A stretch of DNA of 64,000 bases, from assembly GCA_963791885.1 (NCBI GenBank), contig CAWBUL010000005.1, forward strand, positions 2,108,001-2,172,000. Reading direction: 5' to 3'. Under the pieces are notes generated by a model. It worked only from the letters and a program-made list of their open reading frames with translations, did not search any database and was not told where the DNA came from. Positions 57,754 through 64,000 of this stretch are shown piece by piece; position 1 is the first letter of the stretch; every line of letters begins with the position of its first letter. This DNA is from CAVSUZ01 sp963791885 (GTDB taxonomy: Bacteria > Pseudomonadota > Alphaproteobacteria > Acetobacterales > Acetobacteraceae). The position numbers were made by a program, and so were the translations under genes.

Positions 57754-59309
57754 ATGACAAACTCCGCTACTGCTGGGCTAAAAAAGGGATCGAATAGCCT
57801 CGGTATTCAGAGGATAGCATCACCTTTCTCTCTCGGGATTCTGGGCTGCGTAATCTTTACGCTCGGGGTTATCGTTTTCTGGGTTGGGTATATTGGATCG
57901 GACGATACCAATTACTGGTTGAGTGCAACTCCCTGGCTTGGCGGTCATCTTGTCGCCGGCAATGACCACTTCTCCATGCGATTGACTTTGGTATTGCCGC
58001 TGGCCGCCGCCCGGCTCGCGCTGGGAAATGGGCCGATCTCTCTGTTTGTCCCAACCTTGGCCTATGCCATCGGGATTGTCTTGTTATTGACCGTTTGGAC
58101 CGAGCGCCGAGCCGGTTCTGCCGCAGGATTTTGCGCTGCCGTATTGCTCGCCACCAATGTCATGTTGGTTTTGGATGCGAGCTCGGCAAATATCGATATC
58201 GTCGAGGCATTTTACGTCTTCTTGGGCCTGTTCTGCTTCGATGAGGCAAGCAGATCTAGCAGTAACCTACTACTGTTTCTGAGCGGGGTTTCGCTGGCAT
58301 TGGGAGGGATATCACGAGAAACTTCTAGCTTTGCCGTTCTTACTTTCTGTCTGATGTTTCTGGCCGGCTTCGCCGTACCGCGGTGGAAATACTTCATCAT
58401 GGGTGCGGGCTTTGTCGCCGTTCAGCTCCTTGAGGTGGGGTACTATGGGATCCTGACCGGCGATATGCTCCATCGATGGCGCGTGTCCGCCGTTCACGAC
58501 ATGCATATCAACCGATGGGTAGACCAGGGGGCCGATATTTGGATCATCCATCCCTTAGTCGATCCTATCACCATGCTGTTCCTGAACCATAATTTTGGAT
58601 TAGTGGCTTGGGTTGCGCTGCCCTTGGCCGTTTGGCTTTTGCTCAGGCGTCGCGGCCCCCCATCTCTCCACAGAACAGCCGCCTTGCTCGCGACCGTTGG
58701 ACTTTGCTGGTCAGTTTGCGCCGCCGGACTCTGGGACGAACTCACACTCATACCTCGGTATTTTTTGTTCCCGCTCTAGCGGCCACGATGCTGGCCGCGA
58801 TGGCGATCGGCTTGATCTGGTTGGATGGCCGGCAAACTCTAGCTTTCTGCTTCGCCAGCACTCTGACGTTAGGCAATCTTGCGGGACTCGCAGTCGATAA
58901 TAGAAACTTCATGTTTGGTGAGCATGAGCTAGCAAAGTTCGTCAAGACCACCGGGGATCCGGTGCACGTCGATAGGGCTACGCTCCTTCGTTCGATTCTC
59001 CTGCTTCGGTGGAACGGGATTGGGAATGATGTAAGCGATGCACCTCCCGGACCGGGTGATCTTTATTACTTTAATCCACCCAGCGTGACTGGCGATTTTA
59101 GGCCAGGACCGGATTGGCGCGTGGTGTTTACAGCCCATCCAAAATCCCCATGGGAAGGCATCTTCAGTGTCCTGGGTGTCTCACATCTCATCCCGCATGC
59201 GATCCTGATGCGGCTTCGCGGGCATCCGGGCATCACTGTTTACCGGCTTCCTGATTCGAAGCGGGCGCACCTGGGAATAGGCCCGGACGCGCGAGGCCAG
59301 TTGGGTTGA
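57754..59309 (+). pseudogene. GT-C-like membrane glycosyltransferase, frameshifted
   Basis: The first frame (341 residues) holds about nine transmembrane helices and the luminal acidic pair in IGSDDTNYWLSATPWLGG, as in ArnT/PMT-type GT-C enzymes that use polyprenyl-phosphate sugars. It stops after PRYFLFPL; the neighbouring frame resumes with PALAATMLAAMAIGLIWLDG and runs to 59309, so one base is missing near 58770. Restored length about 518 residues. Lower GC and no neighbouring cell-surface genes suggest transfer. Confidence 0.6.
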
Positions 59310-59380
59310 CACGACTTTGACGAGTCCAGATGCTCGCGCAAATCCCCGCAGCCAAAATGGGGGGTCACGGAGGAAAAAGC

Positions 59381-61003
59381 ATGTCCCGCACTGCAGGTCC
59401 CACGTTCAACGCCGCATCGTTCAGCCGACGGATCCTGTTGCGCAGTGCCGGTACGGGCGCGGCAGCCGCGGCCTTCGGCGGATTTGGCGCACACGCCGCT
59501 CCAGCCAGCGGGTTGCTCGATTCTGCACCCGAAGCCCCCTACGAATCCCCCATCACACCGGAACGTGTGGCCTTCCTGAAAACCAAGCCGTATCGCGGCA
59601 AGACGATCAACATCCTCGCCGAGAAAGGCTCGGTGGGCGATGGGCTGACACATCACGTCCCGCACTGGGAGGAGGAAACCGGCGGCCGCATCAGTGTCGC
59701 CGAAGTCCCGATCGATATCCTCTACACGCAGATCTTCTCCGACCTGACCAGTGGGTTGCATCGCAACGACGCATACATGACGGCCGCCTGGTTCTACGGC
59801 GACTTCTTCACGACCGGCACGCCATACATCCAGCCGATCGAACCGTTCCTCTCCGATCGGCGCTATCCCTATTGGGACCCGAGCAACTTCATTCCTGCCA
59901 TGGGCAATCTCTATAAATGGGGCGGCAAGTTATACGGCGTGCTGTTCGATGCCGACGCGCAGGTCCTTTATTATCGTAAGGACATACTCGGCGATCCCGG
60001 CAATCAGGCGAAATTCAAGGCCAAGCACGGCTACGATCTGCCGGTCCCGCCCACCACCATGGAGCAGATGCACGACATCGCGGCTTTCTTCACCGGCTGG
60101 GACTGGAACAAGGATGGCGCGAACGATTGGGGCCTCGCGCTGCACGCCAAGGTCAACGCCCAGGGCTTCTTCCATTTCCTCACTTTGGCCGCCCCGTACA
60201 TCTGCTCGCCGGACAACAAATATTTCTATTTCCATCCTGAGACGATGAAGCCGCTGATCAATTCGCCCGGCCATCTCAAGGCGCTGGAGAACTACATCAA
60301 GTTTCTGCCCAACGGTCCGCGGGAGGAAATCGCCTGGACGCTCGGGCAGGGGTGGAACCTGTTTCTCTCCGGCAAGGTCGTGATGGAAGCGACCTGGGGC
60401 GATCTGCCCACCCTGGCACAGGATCCGAAATCCTCTGCCGTGCAAGGCAAGATCGGCGCCGCACCCGTGCCCGGAGTCACCGATGCCTACGATCCCGTCA
60501 AAGGGACGTGGAGCAAATACAAGCTCAACCAGGCCGGCAACGTGAATGGCGGAAGCTGGCATTGCGTGATCTCCCGCTTCACGCAGGAGAAGGAGGCCAC
60601 GTACGACTTCCTCGCCTTCATGGCGAACCGCAAAAACGCATTCTACAACGTGACGCACGGCTATACCGGCGTGCAGCCCGGCATGCGTGACGAATACCTG
60701 CCACCTGCCGGCACCGCCACCCTCGCTGAATGGCACGAGCAGGGCTGGAACGAGGACGACGCCAAGGCCTTTCTGGACGCCTATTACGCCAACCTCGCGC
60801 TGCCGATGCAGGAGCCTTATCTGCGCATTCCCGGCGCGGCGGATTACTGGCACCAGTTGGATATTCGCCTGTCCGCGCTGCTCGCCGGCCAGACCACGCC
60901 GCAAAAGGCGTTGGATGACACCGCCGCAGCCTGGGAAGAAATCACCAACCGCTACGGGCGAGACCAGCAGAAGACGTTGTATCTCGCCTCCCTCGGCACG
61001 TGA
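59381..61003 (+). CDS. ABC transporter substrate-binding protein, carbohydrate type (family 1)
   Basis: 540 residues, ATG 59381 with GGAGG 8 nt upstream. Tat signal SRRILLRSAGTGAAAAAFGG, then the extracellular binding fold (INILAEKGSVGDGLTHHVPH, WNLFLSGKVVMEATWGDLP, AFMANRKNAFYNVTHGYTG). Periplasmic receptor for a sugar, polyol or glycerol-phosphate-like solute. The stop overlaps the permease start as GTGA. Confidence 0.88.
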   Translation: MSRTAGPTFNAASFSRRILLRSAGTGAAAAAFGGFGAHAAPASGLLDSAPEAPYESPITPERVAFLKTKPYRGKTINILAEKGSVGDGLTHHVPHWEEETGGRISVAEVPIDILYTQIFSDLTSGLHRNDAYMTAAWFYGDFFTTGTPYIQPIEPFLSDRRYPYWDPSNFIPAMGNLYKWGGKLYGVLFDADAQVLYYRKDILGDPGNQAKFKAKHGYDLPVPPTTMEQMHDIAAFFTGWDWNKDGANDWGLALHAKVNAQGFFHFLTLAAPYICSPDNKYFYFHPETMKPLINSPGHLKALENYIKFLPNGPREEIAWTLGQGWNLFLSGKVVMEATWGDLPTLAQDPKSSAVQGKIGAAPVPGVTDAYDPVKGTWSKYKLNQAGNVNGGSWHCVISRFTQEKEATYDFLAFMANRKNAFYNVTHGYTGVQPGMRDEYLPPAGTATLAEWHEQGWNEDDAKAFLDAYYANLALPMQEPYLRIPGAADYWHQLDIRLSALLAGQTTPQKALDDTAAAWEEITNRYGRDQQKTLYLASLGT

Positions 61004-61938
61004 CGGGAGATTTCGCACTCAGCGCGCGGTCCGGCGCTTCCGCATCCACCTTGATCCGGCGCGCCGGCCGCCGTCGCTTCGGCGATGAGATCGTATTCAA
61101 ATATCTGATGCTCGGGCCGGCCATCCTGTGGGTGGTCGGCCTGACCTTCTATCCCCTGGCCGAGGTGATCCGTTACAGCTTCGCCAATTACGTGCTCGGC
61201 CGCGGCATTACCGGCTATGTCGGTTTCGATAATTACATCTCGGTGCTGCAAAGCGGGCAGTTCTGGAACAGCATCATGGTGACGGTGATCTACGTCGCCG
61301 TTACCATTCCAATCGAAGTTGTGCTCGGCTTTGTCCTCGCCTGGGTCATCAACCTGCATGCGCCGGGCACACGCATCTACCGCGCCCTTATCACCGCGCC
61401 GCTCTTCACCATGGAAGTGGCGATCGGCTATCTCGGCATCACTCTGTTCAGCTCGCAGGGCGGCCTCGTTCCCTGGGTGCTTGCCCATTTCGGCATCGCC
61501 GTTCCCTGGCTCTCCACGGCCACCTGGGGCCTCACGGCTGCTATGATCCTCGAAGTCTGGCGCTGGACTCCCTTTGTCTTTCTTCTTGCCCTCGCCGCGC
61601 TCAGCTCAATCCCCGAGGAAATCTACGACGCCGCTGTCATGGATTGCGAAAACCACTGGCAGGCCATGTGGCACATCGCCCTTCCGCTCGCCTGGCCGGT
61701 CATGAGCATCGCCATCCTGCTCCGCCTGATCGAGGGCTTCAAAGCCTTCGGCCTGCCCTTCGCCATTACCAGCGGCGGCCCCGGCACCAGTACGCAGCTC
61801 TTCAGCATCTACAGCTATTTGACAACCATCCAGTTCTTCGATTTCGGCCATGGCACCGCCATGAGCATCATTGTGCTGGCCATGATCTCCGTGCTGATCA
61901 CCGTGTTCTTTCGCCAGATGCGCCGCCGGATCACCTGA
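61000..61938 (+). CDS. ABC transporter permease, MalF/UgpA type
   Basis: 312 residues from GTG 61000. Six transmembrane helices and the EAA loop EIYDAAVMDCENHWQAMWHI. One of the two channel subunits for the binding protein upstream. Confidence 0.9.
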   Translation: MTGDFALSARSGASASTLIRRAGRRRFGDEIVFKYLMLGPAILWVVGLTFYPLAEVIRYSFANYVLGRGITGYVGFDNYISVLQSGQFWNSIMVTVIYVAVTIPIEVVLGFVLAWVINLHAPGTRIYRALITAPLFTMEVAIGYLGITLFSSQGGLVPWVLAHFGIAVPWLSTATWGLTAAMILEVWRWTPFVFLLALAALSSIPEEIYDAAVMDCENHWQAMWHIALPLAWPVMSIAILLRLIEGFKAFGLPFAITSGGPGTSTQLFSIYSYLTTIQFFDFGHGTAMSIIVLAMISVLITVFFRQMRRRIT

Positions 61939-61941
61939 GCC

Positions 61942-62805
61942 ATGGCAGCAACCAACAACGTTCTCTGGCTGCGTGCACGGGGTCGGTCCCGCATCGGCAT
62001 CTATGGCATCCTGATCGCCGCGACGATCTGGGTCGCCGTACCGTTCCTTTGGGCGATCATCAATTCCATCAAGACGCTGAACGAGACCTTCCAGACCGGC
62101 GCGATCATCCCATTTCTGCAATTCCGCCCGACGCTGGATTCCTGGAACCAGGCGCTCAACGGCACCGGCGTCCTCCACGCCCTGCTCTCCAGTATCGTGG
62201 TCAGCAGCGGCGCTACCATGCTGGTGTTGGTAATCGGCGTTCCTGCCGCCTACAGCCTCGCGCGCTTCGAGTTTCCCGTTTCATCCCGCGACATCACGCT
62301 TTGGTTCCTCTCACAGCGGGTGCTTCCGCCCGCGATCATGCTGGTGCCCTTCTACCTGATGATGGTGTTCTTCGGCCTGATCGATACCTGGACCGGACTG
62401 ATCATCTCCTACTCCACCTTCAGCCTCGCCTTCGGCGTCGTCATCATGCGGGACGTCTTTCGCGACGTGAGCAAGGAGGTCGAGGAAGCCGCGAAGGTCG
62501 AAGGCGCCACCGCCTGGCAGATCTTCCTGCTCATTGCCTTGCCGCTGTCATTGGACGGCATCGTTGTCACCGCCATTAACGTCTTCGCCTTCGGCTGGAA
62601 TGAGGCACTGTTTTCCTCCGCCTTCACCTCGCGCAACGCACAGACCTTGGCGTCCTTCATCCTTGCCTCTCGCGGCACCCGCGACATCGACTTCAACCTC
62701 GCTGCGGTGAACACGCTTCTGGCCATCGGCCCGCCGGTGATCCTGTCCTTCTTCTTCCAGCGCTACCTGGCGCGCGGCCTGTCGTTCGGCGCGGTCAAGG
62801 GATAG
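61942..62805 (+). CDS. ABC transporter permease, MalG/UgpE type
   Basis: 287 residues from ATG 61942, 3 nt after the first permease. Six transmembrane helices and the EAA loop EVEEAAKVEGATAWQIFLLI. No ATPase gene follows; a shared MsmX/UgpC-type ATPase from elsewhere is likely. Confidence 0.92.
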   Translation: MAATNNVLWLRARGRSRIGIYGILIAATIWVAVPFLWAIINSIKTLNETFQTGAIIPFLQFRPTLDSWNQALNGTGVLHALLSSIVVSSGATMLVLVIGVPAAYSLARFEFPVSSRDITLWFLSQRVLPPAIMLVPFYLMMVFFGLIDTWTGLIISYSTFSLAFGVVIMRDVFRDVSKEVEEAAKVEGATAWQIFLLIALPLSLDGIVVTAINVFAFGWNEALFSSAFTSRNAQTLASFILASRGTRDIDFNLAAVNTLLAIGPPVILSFFFQRYLARGLSFGAVKG

Positions 62806-62839
62806 TTTGACAACCGCCCAACCCGCTCGCATCTTCCCT

Positions 62840-62946
62840 CTTGTCCGAGGGGAGTCCCGCCGTTTCGGGACTGAGAGTCCGGCGATCCGTGGCGCCGGTG
62901 ACCCTTGAACCTGATCCGGGTCATGCCGGCGGAGGGACGGGGACAC
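62840..62946 (+). ncRNA. TPP riboswitch (THI element)
   Basis: Contains CTGAGA (62871-62876) in the pyrimidine-sensing arm and ACCC...GAACCTGATCCGGGTCATG followed by CCGGCGGAGGGA in the pyrophosphate arm, closed by a TGTCC/GGACA P1 stem. Binds thiamin pyrophosphate and represses thiC. It lies in the 196-bp gap after the ABC permease, so it acts on thiC only. Confidence 0.93.
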
Positions 62947-63001
62947 AGCAGACTGAGCCCCGTCTGAATCCTGGCCTGACCCATTGCGGGAGTGAACGCG
63001 T

Positions 63002-64000
63002 ATGAACGCCCAGTCCAAGATCGCCGCCCGCCCGTCATCGGTCACCACAGGACCGGTCGCCGGATCGCAGAAGATTTACACCTCGCCTGAGGGCCGGCCT
63101 GACATCGCTGTGCCCTTCAGGGAAATCGCGCTGCACCCGACAGCCAATGAGGCACCGTACCGCGCCTACGATACCTCCGGCCCATTCACCGACCCGGCGA
63201 TCGCGATCGATTTGGAAGCCGGCCTGCCGCCGGTCCGCCGCGAATGGCTCGCCAAGCGCGGTTTCGAGAGCATCACCGCACGCGCCATCAAGCCCGAGGA
63301 CAATGGCGGCGCATCCGGCGACAAACTGGTTCCGCTCTGCCCTGCCGATCATCCGGTCTATGGCGGCAAGCCGGGCCAGTTGGTCACGCAGATGGAATTT
63401 GCCCGCGCCGGGATCATCACGGAGGAAATGATCTACATCGCGCATCGCGAAAATCTCGGCCGCGCCAAGACTTTGGAAGGCACCGCTGAGCGCCGCGCGG
63501 ACGGCGAGGATTTCGGCGCCGCCATTCCCGAATTCATCACCCCGGAGTTTGTCCGCGATGAGATTGCACGGGGCCGCGCCATCATCCCCGCCAACATCAA
63601 CCATCCGGAGCTGGAGCCGGTCATCATCGGCCGCAACTTCCTGGTGAAGATCAACGCCAATATCGGCAATTCGGCGGTGACGTCGGGTGCGGCGGAAGAA
63701 GTGGAGAAGCTGGTCTGGGCGATCCGCTGGGGCGCGGACACGGTCATGGACCTCTCCACTGGCCGTAACATTCACAACATCCGGGACTGGATCCTGCGCA
63801 ATGCGCCGGTGCCGATCGGCACCGTGCCGATTTACCAGGCGCTGGAGAAGGTGGATGGCGATCCGGCAAAGCTTGATTGGGAAGTCTTCAAGGACACGCT
63901 GATCGAGCAGGCCGAACAGGGCGTGGATTATTTTACGATCCACGCGGGTGTGCGGCTGGGCTACGTGCCGCTGACCGCCAAGCGCGTCACCGGCATCGTC
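63002..64000 (+). CDS. thiC: Phosphomethylpyrimidine synthase, N-terminal part (runs off window)
   Basis: 333 residues are visible. Radical-SAM enzyme making HMP-P from AIR for thiamin. Seen: EIALHPTANEAPYRAYDTSG, TQMEFARAGIITEEMIYIAH, ARGRAIIPANINHPELEPVI, KINANIGNSAVTSG, DTVMDLSTGRNIHNIRDWIL, PVPIGTVPIYQAL. The Cys cluster lies beyond the window. ATG 63002 has GGGAG upstream and the TPP riboswitch before it. Confidence 0.96.
   Translation, partial: MNAQSKIAARPSSVTTGPVAGSQKIYTSPEGRPDIAVPFREIALHPTANEAPYRAYDTSGPFTDPAIAIDLEAGLPPVRREWLAKRGFESITARAIKPEDNGGASGDKLVPLCPADHPVYGGKPGQLVTQMEFARAGIITEEMIYIAHRENLGRAKTLEGTAERRADGEDFGAAIPEFITPEFVRDEIARGRAIIPANINHPELEPVIIGRNFLVKINANIGNSAVTSGAAEEVEKLVWAIRWGADTVMDLSTGRNIHNIRDWILRNAPVPIGTVPIYQALEKVDGDPAKLDWEVFKDTLIEQAEQGVDYFTIHAGVRLGYVPLTAKRVTGIV

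Overview
The window is a high-GC alphaproteobacterial chromosome segment. The family mix (UPF0262, DUF983, LpxI, a class I NrdA ending in a CxxC tail, split glyQ/glyS, pyruvate phosphate dikinase, a TPP riboswitch on thiC) and some uncharacterised repeat-rich gene remnants fit Acetobacteraceae/Rhodospirillales best. That placement is inferred from protein style, not from a database search. Lower-GC islands (about 17.2-24.8 kb, 45-47.7 kb, 57.7-59.3 kb) look acquired, and most of the damage and insertion sequences sit in them.

Layout. 0-10.7 kb: the end of a lytic transglycosylase, nrdA, a sensor kinase with a double-frameshifted KaiC-like ATPase, a ThDP enzyme, a K+ channel, a cupin and an LLM flavin oxidoreductase. 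10.7-16.9 kb: a tightly overlapping operon of LivH, LivM, a binding protein with a frameshifted signal peptide, an SDR, an alpha/beta hydrolase and an ACS-type MFS transporter. This looks like uptake and catabolism of a small organic acid; no ATPase subunit is present. 17.2-24.8 kb: one large SF1 helicase/nuclease gene wrecked by frameshifts, an IS21, an IS3 remnant and an IS5. 25.0-26.1 kb and 53.3-54.4 kb: two paralogous decayed loci sharing a leader motif and seven copies of a gapless 33-bp unit. 26.3-30.8 kb: hypothetical, esterase, DUF202, choloylglycine-hydrolase-like amidase, XRE-cupin regulator and GNAT.

30.9-44.8 kb: two apparently identical 1562-bp insertion sequences in opposite orientation flank gloA, lpxI, DUF983, UPF0262, mtnA, glyQ, glyS, ppdK and a Baeyer-Villiger-type monooxygenase. 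45-48 kb: a membrane protein cut by an IS630 element, plus ambiguous small ORFs. 48-52.9 kb: a cupredoxin and Tat-exported phosphoesterase operon divergent from an ECF sigma/anti-sigma pair, then a small membrane protein pair, and a second ECF sigma overlapping a LysR gene tail-to-tail. 54.4-57.4 kb: kup, a small ORF and an HpcH/HpaI aldolase. 57.7-59.3 kb: a frameshifted membrane glycosyltransferase-like gene. 59.4-62.8 kb: a carbohydrate-type ABC importer (binding protein plus two permeases, no ATPase). The window ends in thiC behind a TPP riboswitch.

Most striking: a 59-nt structured repeat present twice, with one compensatory base-pair change and G-U wobbles that point to the minus strand; the two-locus 33-bp repeat family; a minimal five-codon ORF that captures the ribosome binding site of mtnA; and an Asp in place of the second radical-relay Tyr of NrdA. 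Single-base frameshifts are unusually frequent, so real decay and sequencing error both need to be considered.
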